This document shows positions 54,773-64,000 of a DNA stretch of 64,000 bases, piece after piece. Under the pieces are notes generated by a model. The model ran no database searches and was not told the origin of the DNA. It was given only the letters and a program-made list of their open reading frames with translations. Every line of letters begins with the position of its first letter. The first letter of the stretch is position 1. Made by a program: the position numbers and the translations under genes. Source of the stretch: Candidatus Thiodiazotropha sp. (ex Myrtea sp. 'scaly one' KF741663) (GTDB lineage Bacteria > Pseudomonadota > Gammaproteobacteria > Chromatiales > Chromatiaceae); the NCBI GenBank assembly GCA_025655555.1, contig JAHXIQ010000001.1:620001-684000 (forward strand). Reading direction: 5' to 3'.

Positions 54773-56458
54773 TCATTGCGGAAGTTTGACATCTCCACTC
54801 AGTGTCATTTGTGGGAAAGGAATCTCCCACCCGTTTTCAGTACAGGCGTCAACACACCAACGTTGCATGGCACGTCGCAGGCGATTGTAAAGATCACCCA
54901 ACTTTCCATCGAAATCGGCAATCACAGTCAGGTCGAGGGAAGAGCTGTTGGCCAGAGCGAACTCTACGCGCAAATTTAACAGTTGATCGGTATAACCCTC
55001 TTGATCGATCTGCTTTTGAATAAAGGCCTGGAGCAGTTCGGGTATCTCCCGGGTACTCCCCTGCTGCAGATTGTAGCTGACGCCGATGGTCTCTTTGAGT
55101 CGAAAATTGGTCGACAGATTTCGTGGTGAGGCAGCCAGAAAATCACCGGTCTGATAGGTTATGTGCGAACCACCCCGTTCCACCAACTGCACCATCTCAT
55201 GAGAGATACCGGCCACCTTGCCTCGAATCCCGTCACTGAGTATTACCCAGTCATCTTTCCTACAGGGAAACCAGGGTTCATCAGGTTTACCGGGCCTCGA
55301 TTTAAGATCCACCAAATCATCGATCGGCACCCGCTGACTGATCTCTGCAATCGGATTGAGCAACGTACTGTAAACGTTAATCTGTTCAACCCGCCAGGGT
55401 ATGCCCTCCATCAAGATTCGTTCACCCTCACGAACTGAGCCGATATTAAGAAACAGTTGGATCTGATGCCAATATCTTGGCAATGCCTGCCTGAGTGTCC
55501 AGGCCAAGCCCAGGAGTAATAAGATACCCAAGCTGAACAACACCCAGTCTTCACCCAGATAAAATACAACCATGGGACCCAGTATGATCAACAGCATGGT
55601 CACTATTCGGTGAATCAACTCCACTAAGCGCGTACGAAAGCTGCGGTGTTTTTTTCGGAAGCCTGGGAGGTAGCGCTGCATAGCCCTGTGGCTGACGCGT
55701 GACAGCAATATGACCAAAAGAACAACGCCTAATGCTTCTGTCAGAAATAGCCCGCGCTTTTGAAAAAAAGATTTCAGGTAACTTGTGGAAGCATCTGCAA
55801 TGGAGGCTTCGGCGGCAAGCAATTCATCGAGTTGAAGCTGTGCTGATTGAAGCTCGCTAGTCATAAAGGCCCGGCTTTTCTCCCAGTTTTCCGTCATGAG
55901 AGAGAGTGCTTCATTTAAGGTTTCAGAGTCACTCTGCTGTTGCAAACTTTCGATATTACCCAATGCAGATTCCACAATCTCAAGCCGCTCTGAGTAGAAG
56001 ATGATTTTCTCTTTCAGCTCAGATTTTTGACGAATTCGGGACGTCATGTCCTTCATTTCATCGATCGCCGGTTTTAGCAGGGCGAACAACTCCTGCTGAA
56101 TATCAAACTTTGACTCCTTTTCATCACGCAGACCGGCAAGATCAACTCCAGCAGATATATTCTCAAGGTTTCTGCTGGTTGCTTTGAGCTCGGTTTCGAG
56201 CTTTACCAGCTTTTCCGTCAATGCCTGTTTTTGAGTATCAGTCCTGGCCTCGGCCAGTGCCTGATTCAACCTGTCGATATCTCCCTCCAAAACCGACTGC
56301 AGATTAACAAGATTCTGCAGCGTCTCCAGCGCAGCATGGCCATCTTTTTCAGCCAGGCTTGCCTCCTCCGCCAGGATATTCGGAGAACACAATACCGCCA
56401 AAAAAGCACAACCGATAATCAGGAGAGCGCCAAAATCAGACTGTTTTTTTCTATTCAT
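54773..56458 (-). CDS. Mechanosensitive ion channel (MscS family), exported N-terminus
   Basis: About 561 residues from ATG 56458; an upstream ATG at 56503 is less suited to the signal peptide. Signal-like segment (LLIIGCAFLAVLCSPNILA), a long coiled-coil-rich periplasmic region (about 25-240), then four membrane segments. Next comes the MscS core with a conserved beta region (GSVREGERILMEGIPWRVEQI) and a C-terminal domain. It releases solutes on osmotic downshift. Downstream of the CopD-like gene on the same strand. Confidence 0.85.
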   Translation of the reverse strand: MNRKKQSDFGALLIIGCAFLAVLCSPNILAEEASLAEKDGHAALETLQNLVNLQSVLEGDIDRLNQALAEARTDTQKQALTEKLVKLETELKATSRNLENISAGVDLAGLRDEKESKFDIQQELFALLKPAIDEMKDMTSRIRQKSELKEKIIFYSERLEIVESALGNIESLQQQSDSETLNEALSLMTENWEKSRAFMTSELQSAQLQLDELLAAEASIADASTSYLKSFFQKRGLFLTEALGVVLLVILLSRVSHRAMQRYLPGFRKKHRSFRTRLVELIHRIVTMLLIILGPMVVFYLGEDWVLFSLGILLLLGLAWTLRQALPRYWHQIQLFLNIGSVREGERILMEGIPWRVEQINVYSTLLNPIAEISQRVPIDDLVDLKSRPGKPDEPWFPCRKDDWVILSDGIRGKVAGISHEMVQLVERGGSHITYQTGDFLAASPRNLSTNFRLKETIGVSYNLQQGSTREIPELLQAFIQKQIDQEGYTDQLLNLRVEFALANSSSLDLTVIADFDGKLGDLYNRLRRAMQRWCVDACTENGWEIPFPQMTLSGDVKLPQ

Positions 56459-56563
56459 TCGTCTACATCCATCAATGCGATACTGTTCCCGGCCTGGACA
56501 CAAGAAACCTGAAGTGAGAGCTGTATTGTTGATTTCAGAAATCTATCCATCGGGTTTAAAAAT

Positions 56564-57019
56564 TCAGATGAGGCCGTACTTACCAAACAACGTCACCACA
56601 GTAACCAGTATTCCGAGACTGAGATTTGTCAGAATAAGCTGGCGAATCCGCACGATCGCGGCAAGCGCCTTAGGCACATCATGGCCTTTCAATGCGTGGC
56701 TCAATTGATGATAGGGCAGCACATAGATAAAGATAAAAATGACGGCCATCAGGGTTCCTATCACCGACATAAACAAGAGCCAGAATGTCGTTTCTGTCTC
56801 GTAGACGGTAAATAGCATCCAGAAACCACTGGCAAGAATCAGTACTACCGATAGCCAGACCCAGGGAAAAAAACCGTCAAAAACCTTCAACAGGAACGGC
56901 AGGCGATCCTGGGGTTCAAGCATCTTATTCAGTACACCACGCAACACCACATGCGCGAAAAACATGCCTCCAACCCAGATGATTACGCCTAAAAGATGCA
57001 AGGTTACTGCAATTGACAT
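56564..57019 (-). CDS. CopD-like membrane protein
   Basis: About 151 residues from ATG 57019; a longer start at 57082 adds 21 unlikely residues. Four hydrophobic segments. The opening TLHLLGVIIWVGGMFFAH and the H-Q-L-S-H pattern (YHQLSH) match the CopD/DUF2269-type small membrane family that may bind copper or haem. Function is not established. It is 105 bp upstream of the MscS gene on the same strand. Confidence 0.75.
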   Translation of the reverse strand: MSIAVTLHLLGVIIWVGGMFFAHVVLRGVLNKMLEPQDRLPFLLKVFDGFFPWVWLSVVLILASGFWMLFTVYETETTFWLLFMSVIGTLMAVIFIFIYVLPYHQLSHALKGHDVPKALAAIVRIRQLILTNLSLGILVTVVTLFGKYGLI

Positions 57020-57204
57020 AACTAAAGACCTCAGATGACAAGTTATCATTGTGCCTAAGCCGGTACAGATCGCCAACTGCACCTAGTGTTTGAAAATTAC
57101 TGTCTCGCTGGGTAAACTATCTGATTTCCTGCCTTTTGCAGCGGCAAAAGGGTAAATTGGCGTCCGATTCAGCGGATGCCTTTTTTGTTTTTTGGGATAG
57201 ATAA

Positions 57205-58374
57205 ATGTCCGACGCACTGATGACAACATACAATCGCTTACCTGTGTCTTTCTCACGGGGTGAGGGAGCGTGGCTGTGGGATACCCAGGAAAAACGCTAT
57301 CTGGACGCTATTTCCGGTATTGCCGTTTGTGGTCTTGGGCATGCGCACCCGGAGATTCAGCGCGCCATATGCGACCAGGCCGGCAGCCTGCTCCATACAT
57401 CCAATATCTATCGTATCGCCCACCAGGAGACGCTGGGGGAGCGGCTCTGCGCCGTAGCCTCCATGGAACGGGTATTCTTTGCCAATTCGGGTGCCGAGGC
57501 CAACGAGGCGGCGATCAAAATCGCTCGTCTCTTTGGTAATCGCAAAGGCATCAAGAACCCCATGATCGTTGTCATGGAGCAGAGCTTCCACGGCCGTACC
57601 CTGGCGACACTCACGGCTACAGGCAACCGCAAGGTACAGGCTGGCTTCGAGCCCCTCGTTCAGGGCTTTGTGAGAGTACCTTACAACAACATCCAGGCCA
57701 TTGAGGATATTGCCGAAAAAAGTGGCAATGTTGTCGCTGTGCTGGTGGAGCCGGTACAGGGTGAAGGCGGCATCAACATCCCCGACATCGATTATCTCAA
57801 CCGTATCCGGGAGATCTGTGACCAACAGAACTGGTTGATGATGCTGGATGAGATTCAAACCGGTATGGGCCGGACCGGCAAAATGTTTTCCCATCAGCAC
57901 AACGGCTGCCTACCCGACGTCATGACGCTGGCGAAAGGACTCGGCAACGGTATGCCCATCGGCGCCTGCCTGGCACGGGGTGCTGCAGCTGAAGTGTTCG
58001 CACCAGGCAACCACGGCTCAACTTTCGGAGGTAATCCACTGGCTTGCAGAGTGGGTCTCAGTGTGCTCGACGCAATTGAATCCGCTAACCTCTGCGACCG
58101 GGCAGCCGAGTTGGGTGCTCGTATGCAGACCGGCTTTGAGGAGAGGCTCAGCACGCTTGAAGGCGTGGCGGCCATCCGGGTCTCCGGTCTGATGATCGGC
58201 ATCGAACTCGATCGGCCCTGTGGTGAATTGGTCACTCAGGCCTTACAGAATGGCCTGCTGATCAACGTCACAGCCGAACGCGTGATTCGGTTACTGCCAC
58301 CACTCATCATCTCTGACGAGATCTGCGACGAAATCATTGAGAAAGTCGTCGCTCTCATCAGCAATTTTCTCTGA
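57205..58374 (+). CDS. argD: Acetylornithine aminotransferase
   Basis: 389 residues, class III aminotransferase. Blocks: G-E-G-A-W-L-W-D-T, SGIAVCGLGHAHP, FFANSGAEANEAAIK, E-Q-S-F-H-G-R-T-L, VEPVQGEGGI, DEIQTGMGRTGK, and the PLP lysine in TLAKGLGNGMPIGA. It moves an amino group to N-acetylglutamate 5-semialdehyde in arginine synthesis. It ends 30 bp before argF and the two form an operon. Confidence 0.94.
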   Translation: MSDALMTTYNRLPVSFSRGEGAWLWDTQEKRYLDAISGIAVCGLGHAHPEIQRAICDQAGSLLHTSNIYRIAHQETLGERLCAVASMERVFFANSGAEANEAAIKIARLFGNRKGIKNPMIVVMEQSFHGRTLATLTATGNRKVQAGFEPLVQGFVRVPYNNIQAIEDIAEKSGNVVAVLVEPVQGEGGINIPDIDYLNRIREICDQQNWLMMLDEIQTGMGRTGKMFSHQHNGCLPDVMTLAKGLGNGMPIGACLARGAAAEVFAPGNHGSTFGGNPLACRVGLSVLDAIESANLCDRAAELGARMQTGFEERLSTLEGVAAIRVSGLMIGIELDRPCGELVTQALQNGLLINVTAERVIRLLPPLIISDEICDEIIEKVVALISNFL

Positions 58375-58404
58375 TTCAGATCACTGTTTCCAAGGCAGCG
58401 GCGT

Positions 58405-59322
58405 ATGGCAAAGCAACCGAGACATTTCCTTTCACTACTCGATCTCAACAAGGATGAGCTTCAAGGCATCATCCGCCGGGCCAGTGAACTCAAACGCATG
58501 CAGCACAGGGGAGATATCCATACTCCGCTGAAGGGAAAAAACCTCGGCATGGTGTTCGAGAAATCCTCCACCCGCACCCGCGTCTCTTTCGAAGTTGGCA
58601 TGTCTCAGCTCGGTGGCCACGCTCTGTTTCTCTCACCACGAGATACCCAGCTAGGCCGCGGAGAGCCCATTGAGGACAGTGCCCAAGTGCTCTCACGGAT
58701 GCTCGACATCATCATGATCCGAACATTCGAGCACGAAAAGCTCGAGCTTTTCGCTGCCCATTCGCAGGTACCGGTCATTAACGCGCTGACTGACCTGCTG
58801 CACCCCTGCCAGCTACTGGCGGATATGCAGACCTATTTTGAACATCGGGGCAATATTGAGGGCAAGACTGTTACCTGGATAGGTGACGGAAACAATATGT
58901 GCCACTCCTATATCAATGCTGCCCAGCGATTTGGCTTCCGCTTGAATATCGCATGCCCTGAAGGATACGACCCCAATCCTGACATACTGGGACCTGCTGG
59001 CGAGAACGCAGGTATCGTACGTGATCCGTTGACTGCGGCTGTCAATACAGATCTGGTGGTCACCGATGTCTGGGCCAGCATGGGGCAGGAAGAAGAGCAG
59101 TTGGCCCGCAGCAAGGCCTTTGCCGGGTACCAGGTCAACGATGAACTGATGGCACAGGCTAATGACGACGCACTCTTTTTCCACTGTTTGCCGGCCCATC
59201 GTGGTGAAGAGGTAACCGCCTCGGTCATGGATTCGCAAGACAGTGTGGTTTGGGATGAAGCGGAGAACCGACTACATTCTCAGAAGGCCTTGATGGAATT
59301 CCTGCTGCTCGGCAGGGTGTGA
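58405..59322 (+). CDS. argF: Ornithine carbamoyltransferase
   Basis: 305 residues. Substrate motifs: STRTR in [14 protein letters not shown] (carbamoyl phosphate), HPCQLLADM, the ornithine-side DVWASMGQE and [12 protein letters not shown]. It makes citrulline from ornithine and carbamoyl phosphate. It follows argD on the same strand and both belong to arginine synthesis. Confidence 0.95.
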   Translation: MAKQPRHFLSLLDLNKDELQGIIRRASELKRMQHRGDIHTPLKGKNLGMVFEKSSTRTRVSFEVGMSQLGGHALFLSPRDTQLGRGEPIEDSAQVLSRMLDIIMIRTFEHEKLELFAAHSQVPVINALTDLLHPCQLLADMQTYFEHRGNIEGKTVTWIGDGNNMCHSYINAAQRFGFRLNIACPEGYDPNPDILGPAGENAGIVRDPLTAAVNTDLVVTDVWASMGQEEEQLARSKAFAGYQVNDELMAQANDDALFFHCLPAHRGEEVTASVMDSQDSVVWDEAENRLHSQKALMEFLLLGRV

Positions 59323-59407
59323 AGGCAGTAAAATTGTGGGCTGTTTCGTAAATCTGATTGCTGTACCTTGTACAATACCACCCGATATATCTAGCCGAAT
59401 CGTCAAA

Positions 59408-60079
59408 ATGAAGAAATACTCACTGCTCCTGATCTGTGTAATTTTGCTCTTACCTCAACTGGTACAGGCCGAAACCCGCTATGTAACTGACATCTTCAAG
59501 ATCACCATGCGCAGCGGTGAAAGCACTTCACACAAAATCATGCGCATGCTCGATAGCGGCAGTACCGTCAATGTCATCTCGACCAACCCGGCCAACGGCT
59601 ACAGCAAGGTTCGTATCGGCGCTGCTGAGGGCTATGTCCTGACCCGCCAGTTGATGAATCAACCCAGCGCGCGAACTCAGCTTGATAGCATGCGAAAGGA
59701 GATCGAAGCACTCAAAGCCGCACCTGGTGAGCTGCGCACCAATCTGGCCAATCTGCAGAAAGACCATCGCAAACTCAAACAGGCCCACAAAAGCCTGTTG
59801 GAGATCAAGAACAAACAGGAGCAGGAGCTACAAAGCATCCAACGCACCGCCTCCAATGCTATCCGCATATCCAACGAACGCAACGAACTGCGCAAGCAGG
59901 TAGCCGACCTCACGCGTGAAGTGGAAGACTTCAAGCAGGAGAACCGGGACCTCAGCAATGAAGCAACCCGTGACTGGTTCCTGATAGGAGCCGGCGTCAT
60001 CATCGCGGGCATTCTTATCGGGCTGATTCTGCCTCATCTGCGTTTTCAACGCCGACGTAACAGCTGGGGTTCTCTCTAG
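59408..60079 (+). CDS. TIGR04211-type SH3-domain protein with a coiled coil and C-terminal anchor
   Basis: About 223 residues from ATG 59408; an in-frame ATG at 59336 gives an unlikely N-terminus. Signal peptide (KYSLLLICVILLLPQLVQA, cleaved before ETRYV). An SH3b-like domain follows (about 20-90, ETRYVTDIFKITMRSGES). Then a long coiled coil (about 95-190) and a C-terminal transmembrane segment (WFLIGAGVIIAGILIGLILP) with a basic tail. The YgiM-like family is of unknown function in the envelope. Confidence 0.88.
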   Translation: MKKYSLLLICVILLLPQLVQAETRYVTDIFKITMRSGESTSHKIMRMLDSGSTVNVISTNPANGYSKVRIGAAEGYVLTRQLMNQPSARTQLDSMRKEIEALKAAPGELRTNLANLQKDHRKLKQAHKSLLEIKNKQEQELQSIQRTASNAIRISNERNELRKQVADLTREVEDFKQENRDLSNEATRDWFLIGAGVIIAGILIGLILPHLRFQRRRNSWGSL

Positions 60080-60138
60080 GGTCTAACGTTCTTTCATCGG
60101 CTTTTGGCAATCCGTTCAGGAACGAACGCGCTTTAGAC
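60077..60138. other. Inverted repeat after the SH3-protein gene
   Basis: GGGTCTAA is mirrored by TTTAGACCC about 45 bp later, with an inner CGTTC/GAACG pair. No T-run; role unclear. Confidence 0.4.
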
Positions 60139-60720
60139 CCACGAACCTTCTTCAAAATTCTCGCTAGTTTTATATCTAGCATGAAGAAGAGCCAAAATCA
60201 GGCGCTGAAACTATTGGCATCCCTACCTGCTAATTCGTAGGAAACTCACACTTAATTTATGCAGCAACCCTGAAAATCAATCCGACCGGTCGAACAACTC
60301 GACCGACTTCTAGAACGCTACCGGCATGAGTCGGATGCCATTTAACAACCAGGCAAGCGCCAATAACAGACTGAATCGTTTCGAATTTTCTCGAATAGTA
60401 ATCCCGAAGTGGAAAACATCTCCACACTTATCTCAACTTATCAAAATCTCCCTCACCTCCCCATACATCATGAATCATGGCTACATAATTGGCATGCGAC
60501 ATGATGGATACTCACCGGCCAGGATCAATTCAGATAGCGGACAAAGTGGACATGCTGTCCTGAGTATTCATTTGAACACTCACCCAGAACCCGTTACACG
60601 CAACCGATTTAAGTTCCCAATCGTGCAGCCGATAATGGAAGAGGCAACGGATTGATAATTAGAAGTCGTACCGCTGCATTCGTCTCACATACGTAACGAC
60701 TAGATCAGGGACACACGTCC
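60139..60720. other. Intergenic region, about 580 bp, no gene recognised
   Basis: An open frame of 109 codons exists at 60326-60655 but has no family-like features and no good ribosome-binding site, so it was not called. The region presumably carries the promoter of the HDOD gene. Confidence 0.4.
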
Positions 60721-61563
60721 ATGAACGATATTGCCTTCGAATTCGTACAACAACTCAGTGCAGAACTTTCTACCGGCGAACTCAAGCTTCCCGCTTTTCC
60801 TGATATTGCGGTTCGCGTTAAGCAGGCCCTGGAGGGAGATGATGTTTCTGCGGACAAAGTCGCCAAGGTAGTCGGTAGCGACCCGGTACTGACAGCTAAG
60901 TTGCTCAAGGTGGCAAATTCAAACTTTGCCAACCGAAGTGGCGCTCAGATTAAAGATCTCCGCACAGCAATAGCCCGGCTTGGTTACGACCTGGCCTACA
61001 GCACAGCCGTCTCTATCGCTGTCGAGCAAATCCTTCACTCCAAGTCTGTAGGTGACCTGAGAGAGCACCTGAAAGTTCTTTGGAAACACAGTGTTCACGT
61101 TTCGGCCATTGCCTACGTCATTGCAAAAACACACAGCAAGGTCAATCCTGACGAGGCAATGCTCGCCGGACTACTGCACGATATCGGCAAATTCTACATC
61201 TTCACACGCTCTGAAAAATATCCTGAGTTATTTAGTGATGATGAGGCCATGAATAACTTGATGAATCAGTGGCACACCGGCATCGGTCACGCCATTCTTG
61301 AAGCCTGGGACTTCAGTGAAGACATAGCCAACACAGCCAATGATCACGATGATCTCGAGAGACCACACATCGGTCAGCCGGACGTAACTGATGTAGTAAT
61401 CACCGCAAACCTTTGTGCTTACTGGGATAAACTGGAAGATGATTTTGACTGGTCGGCAGTCACCGCCGCTCAACGACTAAAACTTGATCACGATGCCATT
61501 CAGGATATTCTCAAAATCTCGAACGAAGAGATCCAGTCGATTATGAAGGCTCTGGGTAGCTAG
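60721..61563 (+). CDS. HDOD domain protein
   Basis: 280 residues, single HDOD domain. Blocks: LKLPAFPDIAVRVKQALEGDDVSADKVAKVVGSDPVLTAKLLKVANS, ARLGYDLAYSTAVSIAVEQI, LAGLLHDIGKFYIF, and DVVITANLCAYWDKL. Likely regulatory, as in the family. Directly after its stop TAG comes GCCTGTTAACAC, similar to the start of the 265-bp elements. Confidence 0.88.
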   Translation: MNDIAFEFVQQLSAELSTGELKLPAFPDIAVRVKQALEGDDVSADKVAKVVGSDPVLTAKLLKVANSNFANRSGAQIKDLRTAIARLGYDLAYSTAVSIAVEQILHSKSVGDLREHLKVLWKHSVHVSAIAYVIAKTHSKVNPDEAMLAGLLHDIGKFYIFTRSEKYPELFSDDEAMNNLMNQWHTGIGHAILEAWDFSEDIANTANDHDDLERPHIGQPDVTDVVITANLCAYWDKLEDDFDWSAVTAAQRLKLDHDAIQDILKISNEEIQSIMKALGS

Positions 61564-61682
61564 AGCCTGTTAACACAGATATCCCATTCTTCGATTCATG
61601 TATCAGGCGCTTTTTTGCATCAACAGAAATCGGTTCTCCCAAGCACAGCTGACATCAACGACTGAATAGCAAAGACACCCAG

Positions 61683-63944
61683 TTACCGACCAGCACGCAT
61701 CAGGCCACCCAGTCCCATATCATCCAAAGCATTACCCAGGAGCGCCTTTACCTCTGACGCCCTTTCACAGCGTAGGGCAGCCTGTAAAAGCGCCTTGGCT
61801 CGCGCCTTCGAGACTGAACGAATCACCCACTTGACCCTTAGCAGACTACCACTATTCATACTCAGGCTTTCGACTCCCATACCGAGCAGCAGCACAGCGG
61901 TTGCCGGGTTACCCGCCATTTCTCCGCAAACACTCACTTCCCGATGATAGGTCTTGGCGCCAGCGACAATCTGAATCAGCGCTCTGAGAACTGCAGGGTG
62001 CAGATCGCTATAAATATCCGCCACATGCGCATTGTTTCTGTCGACAGCCAACAGATACTGGGTCAGATCATTGGTGCCCACAGAGAGGAAATCGACTCGT
62101 CTGGCCAGCCCTTCCACTTGATAAACCGCAGCCGGCACTTCAATCATGACACCGATCTTGGGCATGCTGACATCATACCCCTCCTCGGTGAGCTCATCGT
62201 GGGCACGCTGAATCAACGCAAGCGCATCATCCACCTCATCCACATTACTGATCATCGGTAGCAGTAACCGGAGATTGTTGAGTCCTATGGCTGCACGCAG
62301 CATAGCGCGTACCTGGGTGAGAAAAATCTCGGGGTGATCCAGGGAGATACGAATGCCACGCCATCCGAGAAAAGGATTCTGCTCCTCCACCGGAAAATAG
62401 GGCAGCGGCTTATCGCCACCGATATCCAATGTGCGGATGATTACCGGTCGCGGGTGGAAGGTCTTCAAGACCTTGCGATAGTTTGTCACCTGCACCGATT
62501 CGCCAGGAAAACTGTCCCGCACCATGAAGGGCAGCTCGGTGCGATAAAGCCCAACACCTGCAGACTCTTCTATCCCACTGTTATTCATCTCTGAGATGAG
62601 ACCGGTGTTCAGATAGAGTGGCACCCCTACACCATCGGTGGTTTCACAGGGCAGGCCCTTGTTAACCTGCAGCTCTTCCGACAGCTCCCGGTCCTCTTCG
62701 GCCAGACGGCGATACTCCTGCAACACGGAAGGCGCAGGTGAAACATAGACCCTACCCACATAACCATCCAGGATAACGAAGCGGTCATCCATTCGGGTGA
62801 CCGGCAGATCACTCATACCCATGACAGCGGGAACATCCATGGCGCGCGCCAAGATGGCGACATGGGAGAAACTGGCGCCTCGAGCTGAGACAATTCCTGC
62901 CAAACGATCCTTGGGCACTTCGGCGAGTTGCATCGCACTCACTTCGTCACCGACCAGAATGGTGCCCTGCGGATATTCAACCTGACTTTCGACGCTTTGC
63001 TGCAAGTGCATCAAGATGCGACGCCCCAAGTCCCGAACATCGGAGGCACGCTCACGCAGATAGACATCCTCCATGGCATCGAAGACCTTGGCATGCTCCT
63101 CAATGGTCTGACGCAGCGCGCCCGGCGCCCAATACCCCTGATGTATTCGCTGCACTGTTTTGCCAATCAAGGAATCACTACCCAGCATCATCAACCAAGC
63201 ATCGAAAAGTGCACGATCTTCTGCCGGCAGGCTGTCCTCAAAACGATCTTCCAGTGCCATCAGATCCTGTATCACAGCGGCGACAGCGGTACGGAACTCC
63301 TCCTCCTCCACATCAGGATCCTGTGCTTTTTTATCGGGAACAGCATCGAGATCTGCTGGAGGATAGACGACAACGGCCGTGCCAAAGGCAACACCCGGCG
63401 AGCCCGGCCTACCCTGTAGAAAGCGTTTGGGTGGTGCAGTCTCTTCCGAGGTCACAAGTTGCCCGCTTGCCTGGGCATGTGTAATAGCGCCGGCAAGTTG
63501 TGCTGCCAAAGTAAAGAGAAAAGTAACTTCGTTGTCTGCGAAAGTTCGCATCTCAATCTGCCGCACCACCAGTACGCCCAACACCTTACGATTTTGGATG
63601 ATAGGTACGCCGAGGAAACCCTTATATTGTGTCTCCCCCGTCTCATTGGCGAAAAGATATCGGTTATGGCTCGGCGCATCGGCCACATTGACAGGCTCAG
63701 CCCGTTCACAGACGAGACCGATGAGTCCTCGATGATAGGGCAGACTGACCTTTCCCACAGCCTCCAACCGAAGACCATCGGTCGCCATCAACACATGACT
63801 ACGACGCTCGAAATCAGTCAGATAGACAGAACAGACATCCACCTCGATAGTCTGTTTGACCTGCTGAACGATAATCTGCAGGACTTCTTGCAAATCGGAA
63901 GCGGCATTGACCTCTTTGACGATACGGTGGAGTGGATCAAGCAT
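61683..63944 (-). CDS. ptsP: Phosphoenolpyruvate-protein phosphotransferase PtsP (EI-Ntr)
   Basis: About 753 residues starting at MLDPLHRIVKEV, which matches the start of other PtsP proteins; an ATG at 63983 would add 13. N-terminal GAF domain (about 1-165), then the EI N-terminal domain with the phosphorylated His in GASFSHVAILARAMDVPAVMG, and the PEP-binding TIM barrel with RTELPFM, DIGGDKPLPYF and SVGTNDLTQYLLAVDRNN. It starts the nitrogen-type phosphotransfer chain to NPr and EIIA-Ntr (neither lies in the window). Its stop is about 55 bp into the region before the HDOD gene. Confidence 0.95.
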   Translation of the reverse strand: MLDPLHRIVKEVNAASDLQEVLQIIVQQVKQTIEVDVCSVYLTDFERRSHVLMATDGLRLEAVGKVSLPYHRGLIGLVCERAEPVNVADAPSHNRYLFANETGETQYKGFLGVPIIQNRKVLGVLVVRQIEMRTFADNEVTFLFTLAAQLAGAITHAQASGQLVTSEETAPPKRFLQGRPGSPGVAFGTAVVVYPPADLDAVPDKKAQDPDVEEEEFRTAVAAVIQDLMALEDRFEDSLPAEDRALFDAWLMMLGSDSLIGKTVQRIHQGYWAPGALRQTIEEHAKVFDAMEDVYLRERASDVRDLGRRILMHLQQSVESQVEYPQGTILVGDEVSAMQLAEVPKDRLAGIVSARGASFSHVAILARAMDVPAVMGMSDLPVTRMDDRFVILDGYVGRVYVSPAPSVLQEYRRLAEEDRELSEELQVNKGLPCETTDGVGVPLYLNTGLISEMNNSGIEESAGVGLYRTELPFMVRDSFPGESVQVTNYRKVLKTFHPRPVIIRTLDIGGDKPLPYFPVEEQNPFLGWRGIRISLDHPEIFLTQVRAMLRAAIGLNNLRLLLPMISNVDEVDDALALIQRAHDELTEEGYDVSMPKIGVMIEVPAAVYQVEGLARRVDFLSVGTNDLTQYLLAVDRNNAHVADIYSDLHPAVLRALIQIVAGAKTYHREVSVCGEMAGNPATAVLLLGMGVESLSMNSGSLLRVKWVIRSVSKARAKALLQAALRCERASEVKALLGNALDDMGLGGLMRAGR

Positions 63945-64000
63945 ATTCGATCGATGAGAGTGACCGCCAGCCTTGATACTCACCTGCGGTTCTGTCTCAG

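Noticed and set aside
60326-60655. Open frame of 109 codons between the SH3-protein and HDOD genes
   Set aside because: No family-like sequence, no good ribosome-binding site and an odd composition; probably chance.
1-64000. CRISPR arrays, rRNA and tRNA genes
   Set aside because: Looked for by eye on both strands; the attC sites and the 21-bp array are the only regular repeats, and neither has the repeat-spacer pattern of a CRISPR array.

Overview
The window looks like a chromosomal segment of a gammaproteobacterium able to respire nitrate, probably of the Chromatiales / sulfur-oxidiser type (inference from gene order and families, not from a database search). Supporting features are the napFDAGHBC order with NarX/NarL next to it, an FNR-type regulator, an EI-Ntr (PtsP), Fe-superoxide dismutase, and the divergent pairing of purM-purN with a DUF2066 gene. 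No rRNA or tRNA gene and no CRISPR array was seen.

Layout. 0-8 kb: biosynthetic core. The end of pyrB overlaps a pyrC-like gene that has lost most metal ligands (a pseudo-dihydroorotase), followed by a pyrK-like electron-transfer subunit. A CDP-alcohol phosphatidyltransferase and a DUF2066 gene are divergent from purM-purN-DUF3108. A dCMP-deaminase-like gene and a monothiol glutaredoxin follow. 8-12 kb: an HD-GYP protein and a large P-type cation ATPase, then a degenerate array of 21-bp units built on a 14-bp palindrome. 12.3-15.6 kb: an AT-rich integron cassette cluster without an integrase (CALIN), with four convincing attC sites, one weak one and five cassette genes; one encodes a PD-(D/E)XK-like protein. 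15.7-16.5 kb: a 60-residue protein homologous to the C-terminal part of the MerR-type regulator encoded just after it.

16.5-36.4 kb: mixed metabolism and sensing. It holds an SDR, a secreted metzincin protease, a methyltransferase remnant, an asparagine-synthase-like amidotransferase, RecQ, a CPA2 antiporter and an OprD-like porin with a clear terminator. Then come a rhodanese-sensor operon whose sensor has an unrecognised output region, an HDOD protein, a small ABM protein overlapping a secreted CCxxHD protein, an FNR-like regulator with altered cysteines, a UDG-family protein, a solitary HyuB-type subunit and sodB.

36.5-43 kb: the most unusual block. A caspase-like protease and a serine hydrolase are translationally coupled on the minus strand. 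Divergent from them is a 1027-residue CHAT-domain protease, bracketed by two inverted 265-bp MITE-like elements. One element supplies the last base of the CHAT gene's stop codon. A two-protease plus lipase/esterase-like module is a candidate stress or anti-phage effector system; this is inference.

43-54.5 kb: a NYN/LabA-type protein, narX-narL, the nap operon and moaA. The nap promoter region carries a perfect 7-2-7 NarL/NarP site and a perfect FNR box. NarXL and an FNR-family protein would thus control a periplasmic nitrate reductase whose molybdenum cofactor needs MoaA. 54.5-64 kb: an MscS channel, a CopD-like membrane protein, argD-argF, an SH3-domain protein, another HDOD protein and ptsP.
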